Made by a program: the position numbers and the translations under genes
The notes under the pieces: model-generated
What the model was told of the DNA's origin: nothing
Databases searched by the model: none
Seen by the model: the letters and a program-made list of their open reading frames with translations, nothing else
Assembly (NCBI RefSeq): GCF_021462225.1
Contig: NC_061813.1
Location: 23,088,442 to 23,152,441, forward strand
Length of the DNA stretch: 64,000 bases
Direction of reading: 5' to 3'
DNA from: Girardinichthys multiradiatus
Taxonomy: Eukaryota; Chordata; Actinopteri; Cyprinodontiformes; Goodeidae
Shown here: positions 12,694 to 25,526 of the stretch, in pieces
Position numbering within the stretch: the first letter of the stretch is position 1
Layout of the letters: every line of letters begins with the position of its first letter

Positions 12694-13441
12694 TATTTGA
12701 TCATGTCAGGTTGGAAGTACCAAATAATGACCAGTAAAATTACCAAAAACAAATTCGGCAAATAATATTTTTGACAGATCGTACAATGTCATAATACATA
12801 TATGCCATTAAGATATTTTAGAGAGTGCAATAAGAAAAAAAACACAAATAAGACACTAATGATGATTTAGATTTTCTCAACTAAGTACCAGCAGCCTGTA
12901 ACAGAAGGTTTGACAAATCAGTGTAGACAAAAAAAAAACGCCGGCAGCAAATCTGAATAAAGCAGCACAAGAACATGTAATAAATTACAGTTTTGTGGGC
13001 CCTGATAAATTACCCTGCAACTTTATATGTAAATGGAAACAAAAGAGCAAGACAGTTTGTTGGTGCTTTTGGAAAAAAGGGATTGTAAGACAAAACTAAG
13101 CAAGGGAGCTGTTCCAAAATACCCAAAGGGACATTCAGTGGGTAATAACACAAAGAAGCTTGACAATAGGTATAAATATGAGCAGGTTAGCAAGTTCTTT
13201 GTGTCCCTGCCACAATATTTAGTTTCACTCCAGACTCAAAAAAATAAAAAATCTACTCAATTAAATCCAAACATTTCCAACACATGGCGAAACCACTCAA
13301 ACCAAGATTAGGTATTATACCTGAAAGATTATCAGCAAAATACGCACACAACGATTCCCTGAAGGTAAAGACAGACAGTTTAGATGAGTCACTTGATCCC
13401 AGTTTAGGATTCCTCCACAAGGCCTTACACCGTGCAAACTG

Positions 13442-13473
<32 letters not shown>

Positions 13474-14404
13474 CCTGGCCTTTGAAATGATCCCCAAGCG
13501 TCTGGAATACTGACCACATCACGGTCAGCCAACAGAACCATGAATTAGTCTGTGTGAAAGGAAGGAGGAGATTCAGACAAGACAGCTCAGACTACCGTTC
13601 TCACGTAATGAAGTTCTGAAGTATCAACTCCAATAGTCTCCCTGAGCCTGTGACTCAGAAATCTGACAAAATAAAACTCACAATCAGATAGAGATCACAA
13701 CAGGATTTATGTTCCTCCATCCGCAAGGTAATCATCCTGGATTTTATCTAAAAAAAGATTACACACAATGATGACTTTACAGTGGTTCTGTGAAGAATCT
13801 GCTGCATTTTTATAAATTTTTCCCCCTCAAACAACACATTTAAGGGAGAAGAGTCATCTCTTTCAGTTGTATATCATAGACATTTAGCCTTTAAACATCT
13901 TGATTAGCATTGAAGCACAACAACAAAGTCTTCTTTTGAATATCAAAGTGCTACAACAAAATCATTTAAAGAGTTTGAGAATCAGCTTAGCACAAACCAG
14001 CCACGCACTTGTTTAATACAGACAATATGTCCATCAACACAACTCCAGATTTCTGTCCAAACCCAGCAGCCTCCACTCTCCACAGAACAATGATGGATAT
14101 CTTCTGGTTAACAACGTTCGAAGTAAAGATGGCCAAAAACTGCCTGAGGTAATAGTGTGAAGTTTAATAATGAATGGCTTTCTGTAATGTGTTCAAAATG
14201 CTAAAACAAAACCCAAACACAAAAAAAGAGCTGGAGTGGTTGTATTCTTATATTTAATAATTATTTGGGATTGTTATAAAGACATAAAATGAATGCAACA
14301 TTTTAAAATGTATCCTAAAAAATAAAGCATGGGAGCTTTTTATTATTAAAAACGAAAAATAAGAGCCACGATTCTATACATAGGAAAATGTGTACAAATA
14401 TAAC
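12694..14404. other. No gene recognised; contains a CA microsatellite
   Basis: AT-rich DNA. The only clear feature is the dinucleotide repeat at 13442-13470. Short frames around 13033-13311 and 13253-13522 are low complexity or lack domains. Confidence 0.45.
13442..13470. repeat. (CA)n microsatellite
   Basis: An uninterrupted run of alternating A and C of about 29 bases. Confidence 0.95.
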
Positions 14405-14610
14405 ATCTCTTCAGAAAATTACTTACATCCATCCATGCACTGTTTAAATCCACTCATCTGTACAGGGTCGTGGGGGAAGCTGGTACCTATCTCCAGCGGT
14501 CCTTGGGTAAGAGGCAGGATTTCCAAGGACAGGTCCTAAGGACAATTTAAACAGACCAATTAACCTATGTTTTTGGACTGTGAGATGAAACCTGGAGAGA
14601 ATAAAATAAC
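14405..14610 (-). repeat. RTE/Rex3-like retroelement 3' end (dispersed fish repeat)
   Basis: On the minus strand this reads as a 3' end finishing in a short ATGG-type tail (catccatcc on the plus strand at about 14427-14437). The sequence gtacagggtcgtgggggaag and the following ctggtacctatctccagc match, in inverse orientation, the repeat at 38085-38215. The family assignment rests on the GATG-type tail and is tentative. Confidence 0.5.
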
Positions 14611-14639
14611 ATATAACCCATAAAACTAACATGACAGAT

Positions 14640-17067
14640 TAACTTACCTTCAAAGTAGGCTAACTTTAGCTTGAAAATGAAACTATATCTTCTATATAAA
14701 ACACGTATGATTGTTTGAGACTCTTAATTGGTAAAAATGTCTTTAACAAAATAAAACTAGCCAATGTACCTAGGAAAATTGTGTCGGTTGTATAAAACTA
14801 TATGTGATTAAAAAGGATCCCTGTTTCTCTGTGTTTGATGTGCTTCATTCACCTAATCAGCCAAATATGGATCACCTGGGAGAGAGGTAGTGAGAATGGA
14901 GGAGACAAGGCAGGTAGGGAAAGAGAAAGGAGAGAGCTTAAGAGGAGTTGAGTATTAGTAAGCTTGGCATTAGCCTGCTGTTTGCAGTTTATAGTACTAC
15001 CAGCAATGAAGCTAAACAGGGCAGATATTCCTGAGAAAGGAAGGCAAGTTAGATGCCTCCCTTAGGTAGCCATGGACCAGGGATAAGTTGTGCCCTGTAG
15101 CCTAGTGTGCTTTCTGTAAGTCACAGTAAATGGTGGGCAAAATCACTTCTCCCCCCTCCAAGTGAATGCTGCTCTAAAAGGGCACAATCTATCTAGACCC
15201 CAGAAGTGGGTCTTGTTGTATGGGTGGAGGAACTAAGTCCAATCTTTTTAATTATAACTTTTATGTATAGTTTGTTAATAGTAACTGAACTGTTTTCTTA
15301 TGGAGGTTTTAAAGTTGGGATTTGTAGCCAGTAACCTGAGGGGTTGACATTATGTTGGTCCCTGGATCTTCTTTTGCTGTCCTAGAGTTTTAAAGTAGAA
15401 TTGATTAATTTGGCTTGTAATGGACTGCTGTGGATCTATTAGTTGGTCCTGTTGGCATATTCCTTGGGTTTTTAGACAAGGTGTGTGGTGTGTGTGTGGG
15501 CAGCTAGGGCCTGAGTCTTCTCAGTGGCAGATGCTTGGATGTTGGTCCTCCTTTTAAAATAGAATTGTACCTGAATGTTTTCCTTTCATAATTCAATGTT
15601 TTGATGGTATCCTATGTCTCATGCATAGGTGGAAATCCCTTCCATAAAGGTGTCATCCACAAAAGTAATTTGAAACACATTTGTTTTCATAATAATATAT
15701 TATTGTTAAATAAAAGTACACTCAAGTGATTTAAATTATAAATGTAAAATGGGTTTCTTGATTATTGAAGCATGATGACCCCCCTCCCATTCCACAAAGC
15801 GGTTTGATCCGCATGCTGTTTCCCAACGGGCGGGGCTACAACAGCTCCTCTCGGCAGCTCTGTGTTTCAGTGAGCGACAGGCTCACCTGATGGAAACTAG
15901 GAAACTGTATCAATATAAATCATAATCACACCACTTGTTCAAGGTTATAACATGAAAAGTGACCATTCCCCCTCTTTGGCCAAAATTAGCCTCTTTTTTT
16001 TTTACCAGCTTGCTCAGATATATGCCTAATTGATATTGTACTGACATCTTAAATTTGTTCCTAGAGAGATATCTGGGTTTGAAATGTATATGTGTTTTTA
16101 ATTTAGGTTTGATGTCAGAGTTTTGATTATTTTTTGTATCTAATTTCTTTTAAAGTCAAAGATTGTTGCTCCAAAATGCTAAGTAAGTAGAACAACCACA
16201 GTAACTTGAGGGCATTTTGGTAAACAACTTTTTTTCCATTTACCCCCTAGGAATTACTCTCTAAATGTTCCTGTTTATTGTTCCCCCCAAAAATGAAATG
16301 GGATTTTCAGCCTTGGTCTCATGGCACAAGATCTACTGATTTACAGGTGACAAATTGGTTGTCTTCTTTAAATGAAGTTATTCAACCATGTAAAACAGAA
16401 TAGGTCCAATAAGCACATAAAAACGTTATTATATAATAATATGAATATAAATATAAAAACCTTTATGGAACAAGGCCAGTTTTAACCTTTCCATATTTAT
16501 AAAATGAATGAATAAATAAAGACCACTTTAGAAGGCACATAGTTTTCAGTTACATGACAAAAAACCGTCCTGTCTCATTGCCTTTAAAATTAAAAGTGTT
16601 GCTCATTCCTATATTATTTTTGTTCAAAGTTATTATGGACCACTGCAAATGGGCCTGGGATCCATCAGTTGAAGGCCCTAGAGCTAGAAAAATTTTGTAA
16701 TGCACTAATTCCTATATTAGCCTAAATAGGCACTAGAGATTTTAAGGCAAATGACAAAGCTTAGAGGAATAAGACTTGAGGAATAAGAACAGAAAATCTT
16801 ATGTTGCTAATTATGTGAGAACCTCCACTTCTCCTGAGAGAACACAACAAATTTTGTCTTAAATTACAGTCACTTTAAAAAGGAGCTATCCAAACCTACC
16901 TTTGTCACTGTACTGAAGGGGCCACATAGTGAAGCTTTAATTTTGAGTTTCTACATGCACTATTTGTGTAGCTTAGAGTACATGATTATTCAAGCCTGTA
17001 AGACATTGGTGTCAGGTTTCCATTGTATATCATATATACAAACCTGATACTTTCATAGACTGCATAG
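14640..17067. other. No gene recognised
   Basis: No coding segment with a known domain. The block at about 14820-15560 is less AT-rich and may be an old repeat. A GC-richer patch occurs at about 15780-15900. Neither could be assigned to a family. Confidence 0.4.
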
Positions 17068-17945
17068 AAAGTTTACTTATATAGCGCCAATTCACAACAA
17101 ATGTTGTCTCAAGGCACTTTACAAAAAAATCTATTCAAAACATCAGAAAGTACAAGTGCATACATTCTAAATTGACCAAAGTTATCAAATAATGTAGTCA
17201 AGTTCAGTTTATTATTCAAATTGGATAAAAGGTTTTTTGTTTAAATCCAGCAGATTGCATGAACTTGCAGCAACCCCCCATACTGACCGAGCATGTAGCG
17301 ACAGTAAAATGGAAAACTACCATTTACCAGGAAAAAACCTCCAGCAGGGAATTGAGAAGATGGAGCATATAGACAAAAAACAAGGCAAAAAAAATAATAG
17401 GATTTATATTAAAAGTAAAACGTTCATGTCAGTAGTAGCTTCTTTACTGCCATTTAGGAGAGAAACACAGCTGAGCAGATAAACTCTGAGCCAGTTTTCA
17501 AGTCTATGGGATGAAAAGAGCACATGTAGTTAGTTGCAGTAGAAGCTCAGCCAATGCCTGTCTAGGAAAGAGAAGGTGTTAAATACTGAAAGACAGGGCC
17601 AAGTGTATCATTGGTAGTAGAACATGAAGTTTTTGGCAGCAGTAGCTAAGTCGATACCCCAGGAAGGTATCACAGCGAAACAGAAACTAGACCATAATGC
17701 AAAATTGGAGAGTAGTAGGAGAATGTAGCAGAGTAACGAAAAGATTTCATTACCTCTTCCAGCTGCCTAAACTTCCAGCAACATAACTACAGAGATTGTG
17801 CAGAATAACCTAAGCCTAGTGTTAAAAGTTAACAGGGTGTCTGACTCACGCACTAAAACTGGGAATTGTTTCCACAGGAGAGGAGCCTGATAACTAAGGA
17901 TATTTCTAATTTTGGCATTTCTTCCTGGAGGTGAAAGTAAAATCA
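17068..17945 (-). mobile_element. L2-like LINE 3' end fragment
   Basis: On the minus strand, 17945-17770 encodes the LINE C-terminus (SYQAPLLWKQFPVLVRESDT). A 3' untranslated region follows, with a terminal motif (plus strand tatagcgccaattcacaaca) that mirrors the end of the copy at 41990-43114. The fragment abuts the TA (17946-17947) of the Tc1 element at 17948, so the Tc1 may have inserted at or into this LINE. It is 5'-truncated and cannot be functional. Confidence 0.7.
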
Positions 17946-17947
17946 TA

Positions 17948-19515
17948 CAGGTCCTTCTCAAAAAATTAGCATATTGTGATAAAGTTCATTATTTTCTATA
18001 ATGTAATGATTAAAATTTAATATTCATATATTTTAGATTCATTGCACACTAACTGAAATATTTCAGGTCTTTTATTGTCTTAATACAGATGATTTTGGCA
18101 TACAGCTCATGAAAACCCAAAATTCCTATCTCACAAAATTAGCATATTTCATCCAACCAATAAAAGAAAAGTGTTTTTAATACAAAAAACGTCAACCTTC
18201 AAATAATCATGTACAGTTATGCACTCAATACTTGGTCGGGAATCCTTTTGCAGAAATGACTGCTTCAATGCGGCGTGGCATGGAGGCAATCAGCCTGTGG
18301 CACTGCTGAGGTCTTATGGAGGCCCAGGATGCTTCGATAGCGGCCTTTAGCTCATCCAGAGTGTTGGGTCTTGAGTCTCTCAACGTTCTCTTCACAATAT
18401 CCCACAGATTCTCTATGGGGTTCAGGTCAGGAGAGTTGGCAGGCCAATTGAGCACAGTGATACCATGGTCAGTAAACCATTTACCAGTGGTTTTGGCACT
18501 GTGACCAGGTACCAGGTCGTGCTGAAAAATGAAATCTTCATCTCCATAAAGCTTTTCAGCAGATGGAAGCATGAAGTGCTCCAAAATCTCCTGATAGCTA
18601 GCTGCATTGACCCTGCCCTTGATAAAACACAGTGGACCAACACCAGCAGCTGACACGGCACCCCAGTCCATCACTGACTGTGGATACTTGACACTGGACT
18701 TCTGGAATTTTGGCATTTCCTTCTCCCCAGTCTTCCTCCAGACTCTGGCACCTTGATTTCCGAATGACATGCAGAATTTGCTTTCATCCGAAAAAAGTAC
18801 TTTGGACCACTGAGCAACAGTCCAGTGCTGCTTCTCTGTAGCCCAGGTCTGGGGAATGCGGCACCTGTAGCCCATTTCCTGCACACGCCTGTGCACGGTG
18901 GCTCTGGATGTTTCTACTCCAGACTCAGTCCACTGCTTCCGCAGGTCCCCCAAGGTCTGGAATCGGCCCTTCTCCACAATCTTCCTCAGGGTCCGGTCAC
19001 CTCTTCTCGTTGTGCAGCGTTTTCTGCCACACTTTTTCCATCCCACAGACTTCCCACTGAGGTGCCTTGATACAGCACTCTGGGAACAGCCTATTCGTTC
19101 AGAAATTTCTTTCTGTGTCTTACCCTCTTGCTTGAGGGTGTCAATAGTGGCCTTCTGGACAGCAGTCAGGTCGGCAGTCTTACCCATGATTGGGGTTTTG
19201 AGTGATGAACCAGGCTGGGAGTTTTAAAGGCCTCAGGAATCTTTTGCAGGTGTTTAGAGTTAACTCGTTGATTCAGATGATTAGGCTCATAGCTCGTTTA
19301 GAGACCCTTTTAATGATATGCTAATTTTGTGAGATAGGAATTTTGGGTTTTCATGAGCTGTATGCCAAAATCATCCGTATTAAGACAATAAAAGACCTGA
19401 AATATTTCAGTTAGTGTGCAATGAATCTAAAATATATTAATGTTAAATTTTCATCATGACATTATGGAGAATAATGAACTTTATCACAATATGCTAATTT
19501 TTTGAGAAGGACCTG
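17948..19515 (-). mobile_element. Tc1/mariner element, family A, copy 2
   Basis: A 1568-bp element between TA duplications (17946-17947 and 19516-19517). Its inverted repeats, about 200 bp, match copy 1, and its transposase lies on the minus strand. Confidence 0.95.
18225..19187 (-). CDS. Tc1 transposase, copy 2 (320 codons, internal 14-residue deletion)
   Basis: An open frame from MGKTADLTAVQK to FPTKY. The domain order is a paired-type helix-turn-helix (residues about 10-50), basic linker RKRCTTRRGDRT, second HTH, then the DDE catalytic core. The first Asp is in LFSDESKF, the second in FQHDLVPGHSAK and the Glu in NPIENLWDI, so all three acidic residues are present. Compared with copies 1 and 3, 42 bases encoding 14 residues (VKPLLNQKQRQKRL) are missing in frame between RCRIPQ and TWATEK. 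Copies elsewhere have MVWGAV where this one has MDWGAV, and LAPAHS where this has LVPGHS. The protein could be made if transcribed, but the deletion and core changes make activity doubtful. Confidence 0.85.
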   Translation of the reverse strand: MGKTADLTAVQKATIDTLKQEGKTQKEISERIGCSQSAVSRHLSGKSVGWKKCGRKRCTTRRGDRTLRKIVEKGRFQTLGDLRKQWTESGVETSRATVHRRVQEMGYRCRIPQTWATEKQHWTVAQWSKVLFSDESKFCMSFGNQGARVWRKTGEKEMPKFQKSSVKYPQSVMDWGAVSAAGVGPLCFIKGRVNAASYQEILEHFMLPSAEKLYGDEDFIFQHDLVPGHSAKTTGKWFTDHGITVLNWPANSPDLNPIENLWDIVKRTLRDSRPNTLDELKAAIEASWASIRPQQCHRLIASMPRRIEAVISAKGFPTKY

Positions 19516-19517
19516 TA

Positions 19518-20494
19518 GAAACCTGTAAAATATGGAATTAAAATGAAATGTCCTAACAAAAGAAATCCAGGGTTCTTTACTTTATTACCGGAGGCCAATT
19601 TATTGCCATCCAGATTTAAGTGACTGCACATAACAGACACATAGGCAAAAGACATAACATTTTTGTTCTCCCCTTCACGCATTAAATAAGACTAAATGTC
19701 ATTGTTATGTTATTTTACAGCTCTGATGCAGGCAACAATTACACACACGGTTCGACAGAATGGTTTATTAAAAAACACAAGTGGAGGACTTCAGGATTTC
19801 TGAATTGGATCAAGAGGAAAGCTGAAGAGAGAAGGTGAATATTAATAGGAGGCAAGTTATTGTTGAATGTGGAAAATAATGAAGGATTGGAGATGTCGCT
19901 TACTGTTTGTGGATGAAGGTGGATGTCCGGGGAAGGTGAGTAACTCTGAGTTGACAGGTTTGGGGCATCTGAGAGGCTTTTGCTGGGTGAGCATCTGTAT
20001 TGGCCTTCTCTAGCATGAGAGTGATGGGAACGCCACAGCAGGCTGAAAGTGGATAGGAAGGTGAACGATTTGTTGTCGAGCCACAGTGTAGCTAGATAGT
20101 GGTAGAATTGAGGAGCAGGGAGGAGACTAAGAGCAGCAGCCTGAGGAAAGGTCTTGTAGGAAGTACTCACACCAGAGGAGAACCAGCCTCCAAAGTGGGA
20201 ACTCAACACTGGCTGTTGGGATAGGACACTGGGAGCAAGGAGGTGAAGGTAAGATCAATAATATAATTTTCCATGAAGGAGTCAGCAAGACCTGGCCTGA
20301 TTACCCCACTATGTGACTAAACAATCTGGCGTCTCTCTCAGGGAGTCCTGCACCTCTTAAGCACCTCCTGATGATCCTGATGAGCTACAGCTGAGGGGCC
20401 GGTCAGTCGCACCCTCCTGGAGAACAGTGAGAAGACAACAGAGACACACCACACAAACCTGCGCACAGCTCAGAGTGTAACACTAAATGTTTCC
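19518..20494. other. No gene recognised; probable unclassified repeat
   Basis: The block from about 19735 to 20480 is GC-richer than its surroundings. It reads like a decayed interspersed element but shows no recognisable protein, inverted ends or long direct repeats. A minus-strand frame at 20209-19739 (156 codons) has no domain I know. Confidence 0.3.
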
Positions 20495-21565
20495 TATCAG
20501 TTAGGGTTACCAAAATTATTTCTATTTGCTAAATGCCAGAAGAACCAGAGACTATTATTACTTTCTACAAACTTAGAACTTAAAATCCATTTATTTAGCA
20601 TTTGGTAGAATTGCCTTTTAAACTGTATGACTTTGGTCAAACATTTTTTGGTAAGGTTTGCATACACCTTTTCAGCTCCGCTCACAAATTATTTATGGGA
20701 CTTAAATCAGGACTTGTTAAGGGCCACTCTAAAATGTTGACTTTATCATTAAGACATCATTTTTTTTCCTAATGACACTATTTATTTTATAAAGTGCACC
20801 AGCCCCTCCTGCAATTAAACACTCACAATGTGATACTGCCACCCTTGTACTTCACAGTTGGCATGATGTTCTAAGCACTGCAAGCTTTCCCCTTTTTCTT
20901 CCAAATTTTCATTATGGGTAATCACTTCAATTTTAGTTCCTTGTCTCTGAGGGCATTTGCAAACTGTACTCTGGCTTTTTGTGTTGCTTTTGGGGTAATG
21001 GCTTCTTCCTCTCTGATGAAGTGACCTTTGAGCCCAGGACTTATTTTACTGAGGATAATAACAGTCTCTTACCAGCCTCAGGGAGCAGCTTCACAAAGTC
21101 TTCTGCTTTTGTTCTGAGGTGTATACACACAATTCCACCTAAACACATTCATCTCTCGGACACAGAATGTGTATTCTTCCCTGAAGGTGTGATAATTGGA
21201 CATTGGCATAGTGTTTATACTCTAAAATAATTGTTTAAACAGCTGAATACAGCTCCTTCAGGTATCTGGAAACCTAAGATGAACAAGACTTGTAGAAATA
21301 GACAATGTTTCTTATGATGTCTTGGTGGATTTCTTTCAAATTGTTTTTGCATAATGTCGCACAAGGAAGAAGTGTGTTTGAGTAGTTTCCTTAAAATACA
21401 TCCACAGGTTTGCCTCTAATTTACTCAAATGTTTCTAACCAGAATCAAACAAAGTCATTTAAGCTTTTCCAAATTATTTAAGGGCATATTAATGTTCATG
21501 TATGTAAATGTCTGACTTTGAAAATGTAATAAAAATAAATCTCTTGCTCACCATTTTGGCATTTA
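20495..21565 (-). mobile_element. Decayed Sleeping-Beauty-like Tc1 element
   Basis: Reverse-complement reading recalls a salmonid-type Tc1 transposon throughout. Relic transposase segments appear in the expected order, with many stops and deletions. One near 20820-20900 has a block corresponding to a small-residue-rich core. The plus-strand text contains the phrase types seen in inverse Tc1 copies, such as gtgcaccagcccctcctgca at about 20795. No TA-flanked ends could be fixed, so the limits are approximate. Confidence 0.6.
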
Positions 21566-24500
21566 GGAAATTAATAATCTTAGTGATCCAAACTATCCTG
21601 AAATAGGAAACATTTTGTGTTATATCAGACAGTGAGGAAAAAGGGTAATGGTTTTATACATTCAGTGTGTAGATGATCCATATAAAATTACAAGACATCC
21701 AAACATATTAGGACATTTGGCTTCCAAAATAAAGTGTAAATTATATGATTAATTTCTTTCTCACCTCACACACACCTTACTACTTGTCCACACAAATATT
21801 TCTCAACACTTTAAGCTACAAATGACACTGAGTGTCCATTTCCTCAAAGTGAACCCTTCCTTCCACAATAACTTTATTTGTGCTGTATGTTTGGATAAAT
21901 TCCAATCTGTTCAGTTGTAAATCAAGACCTGGGTCAGTCAGCTGACTATTGATGGTGGTCCGGCTCTCCCATTTAGAAACAGTGACGCCTGACTTTCTCC
22001 CTGGGTGGCCCTTACAGTGGCTCCCAATAGCCCTGTGTATAAAATCTGTTCATACACTGAAAAAGATATCTCCAGAGAAATGCTTTTAAAGAAACAAAAC
22101 CTAATCTGGTTCTAGCATGCAGCATGTAACTAATATCATTCAGCTGTAACTGACTGATATATCAGCAGTATGAAACCAGCAATTATCCCTGTGATAATTC
22201 AGAGAATCATGGCTGTCCCCACCATTTCTCATCAGATTCTTGCTTTTGTGTGACATCTGCGGCAGTAAGCGAATTCCTCATATTTCAAATTTACTTGTGT
22301 TTCTCTAGAACTCTTAAGTCTTCATATTTAGCTGACATAAAAATGAAAGACTGGCGGAGATATATGAGCTTAAAGATAGTATTTATTGTTAGGCAGAGTT
22401 TACATGCTGGCGATCTGCGGGACAACAGCAGATGGCAAACATCCCAAGCGCATTTTAGAGAAATGGAAATGGGAAAACTGTATTAAGCAATGTGGCACAT
22501 TTCTCTTTTATGGGAGGAAAATATTGTTTATAGTGTTATAAAGATTATATCAAGGCACCACTGCAACTAAATAATGCCATGTCCTGAAAATCTTGCACAT
22601 AACGTCTAACCACATCCCTTTTTTAATGAGAACACTAAGTGCTTATTTACATGAGATATTGCTCTACATAGCATATTTTACTGGGTGAGGTTTTAAGTGA
22701 TCAGTCTTCTCACACATCCTTAGGAGTCACCCATAGTGAAATAGGACTCAACTTCTGAGGAGGTTGTTGACCACATCCCGAGGGACGGTCTAAAAAAAAA
22801 GTTGGGGAAATCTCACCACATCTCAGTAGGTTTTGAATGAAGGGATCAGGCCATGTCCATGATGTGTTTGTCTGTGTGTCTCTGGAGCTGACGTCTCCTG
22901 TGTAACCCTCAAGACAACCACAGTTTAACAGACGTATGCCCAGGAAAACACACAGGAGCAGTGTAGTCATGGACAGAATCCATTTCTCATCCTCTGTCAG
23001 CACCTCAACATGAGTAAGAAACAAATTGATGGAGCAGAACCAAGCTCAAATAAAACCAAGTAATCAACTTTGGTCTTTATATAATAAAAAAAAAAAATGG
23101 TCTAGTCTGTAAGGGGAAAATAATTTAAGGTCTTATTTGGAAGCTGTAAATAGAAACAGAAAGAATTTGTTAAATGTAGGAAGTTGGAGTAACTTTAAAA
23201 ATGTAACTATTTCCACCAAGAAACAAAGTAAATCTGGTATCTAATTGCAAGTTCAACTGGTAAATCTTCAAAGGAGCCACAATTGTTCAGAAGTAAAGAA
23301 AATAAACACCCTTTCATTTAAGACTATGCATCCACTCAGTTACATAGTGTAAAACTGAAAAACATATTTTTTGTTACATTATATCACAAAATCATTCAAT
23401 CAAATCAGTTTTATTTGCCTTTAATCTTATAACAAGTGGCATGCAACAAAGCAAGCATTGAACAATGATTATCACTCTGGTAGTTCTGGTTTTAAAATTG
23501 TGGTAGTATTTGCCTGATAGCGGCTGTCCTAAAAGTTAATAAAGAGGATGTAGATGTAGGATGAAGAGTCTGAAAATGTTCTGTGCCATGTTCCTGTAGT
23601 TGTTCTGTATGGAGGTTAGGTACACTCCAGTTACCTATTCAGCTCCCCTCACTAGCTTCTGCAGGTCTATCTTGTTTGCAGCTGCTGTACCGTTAATGAT
23701 CCTAATGGAGTTTTTCAATGGGGTGAGGGCATCATGTGAAGGAGTCCAGTCAGAAGTTCAGAATCCAGAGATAAGAGGCAGTGTTTTCAAGAGAAGTGGA
23801 AGAGGTTTCTTGATAAGTCTCTGGAGGTGGATAGTATTAAACAACAAGCTAAAGTCAGTATACAGAATTTTGGCATCGGTCTCCTAATTGTCTGGATAAC
23901 TGTCTACTTTGGCTGGTGGGTATTACTTCCTTAATGGAAAAGTTGGTGCAGATTAGGAATACAGGGAAGCTGGCTGCAATATAATAATGTTAGTATATTA
24001 CAAGATGCTAATATAACTCATCTGATTCAGACAACACTGTAAACACATTTTTTCTTTACATTTGTGCTTTCCTTAAATTCTTCATGTCCTTCTTTGACTT
24101 GCAGTTGTACTGATTTGATCTGGGACTAAGGATCAATTCCTTTTTATTCCTTCACCCCACTCCATAGTCCTAGCCCAACCCATACACTCAACAAGAAATG
24201 GACATGCTCTCCTAATCCATTTAGTGGACATACGTCCTGTGGTGAAAGAGTTAAACGTACAACTTTCTGCCCCTACAATTGGGAATGTTTTAGGCAAAAC
24301 GAAAGGGTAACATTGCACCTTCATATATACTAACCAATGTGTATTTGCAGGCATTTTCTCAGCTGAAATACTTTTGTTGTCATAAAAAAAATACCAAAAA
24401 TGTTTAACTTAAAATATAAATTTCTTCATGTAAAGATCTCACTGTCAATCAAATTTAGTTGAGATATAATGATGGTAATGTTTTAATAAATATTGTCACT

Positions 24501-25518
24501 TCTTTTCAACAAGCAAAGAAAGTAAAACTTATCTCAACAAGTAAAACATAGGGAAAAAATGAAATGTCTTGTCTGGTGTATTGCAGTGTATCACACCTGA
24601 ATATGCGTTATGGTTATTCTTCCCTATAAACCACAAGCAAATAACACATGCGCACCTTTATAGCATGTTTCATAACAGATGACTTGACACATATGGGCAT
24701 GGTCATATGTACATATCAGGAATTGGAAACTAATCATGTGCTAGGTTCTTGAAGTGGCTTTTTATTTCTATGAGAAATACTTATACATCTACTGTTTAAA
24801 CATTAACTGCCAACTGTTTTACCATTTACCATTTACTAAATGTAATTCCTTTGGTAGGGTTTGAATGGGATCCTTGTGTTGGTTCAAGGTCTGTTAGTAA
24901 ATTTAAATGATCAACTTGTCCATTTACCAAGTCTCCTTTGTACCATATTTAGTTAAATACAGCTTGTTTAAGATGACTGCACTGCATTTTGAACCTATTT
25001 TAAACAGAACTGAAAATTGTAAGAAAATTGGTTGTTGGAAAGCTTTTAAAACAGGGACCACAACAGAACGAGTGCACTAAAACATTTTAATTTAACAGCA
25101 TTCCATGTATTTCCTTCTACATCTTATTATCTATTTGAAAAGCACAAATTCTTTTAACAGTCCATGTCGATAAACACGTTAATTATGTGGGTATGCTGTC
25201 CTGGCAATGCAAATCTGCACTAGGCCAAAAAAAGGGGTCCATGAGGAACAAAATGCATCTTGTCTCCATACACGAGTTCAATATCATGCTTCAAAGCAAA
25301 CAAAAATAAACAGCATATCTCTTAGTTTCAAGTAATGTTTTCTTAGTTCAACATTCGGTTACAGTACAATGTTTATGAAACAGGGTGAAAAAGTATACAA
25401 TCTTTTGTGTTATTTTAATTCATACTCTTTATAAAAATAATTATCTTTGAACAGTTATTCAAAATATCCAGTGTTTTGCATAATTGTTTAATTGGATCAG
25501 GTCCTCTGGTCTTTGTCA
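21566..25518. other. Mostly unassigned DNA, including the likely 3' UTR of the host gene
   Basis: The right-hand end just below 25519 should be the 3' untranslated region of the minus-strand gene. Its poly(A) site could not be fixed; an aataaa on the minus strand near 24757 is one candidate. The fragment at about 23394-23420 (caaatcagttttatttg on the plus strand) resembles a LINE tail. A signal-peptide-like frame at 22970-22710 is discussed under findings. Confidence 0.4.
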
Positions 25519-25526
25519 CTATAGGC
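25519..25526 (-). CDS. Host gene, last coding segment (Gly-Leu-stop)
   Basis: A strong acceptor (pyrimidine-rich tract ending in ttttcacag) precedes GCCTATAG. The single base carried over from exon 26366-26328 makes GGC CTA TAG, so the protein ends ...SVFSGL. The same exon would continue into the 3' untranslated region. This is the weakest of the five exons because so few codons are involved. Another terminal exon would change only the last residues. Confidence 0.55.

Noticed and set aside
13442..13470. Regularly spaced repeats as a CRISPR array
   Set aside because: A simple CA dinucleotide run in a vertebrate genome; no spacer-repeat structure anywhere in the window.
19739..20209. 156-codon minus-strand open frame
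   Set aside because: No recognisable domain and situated in what looks like a decayed repeat.
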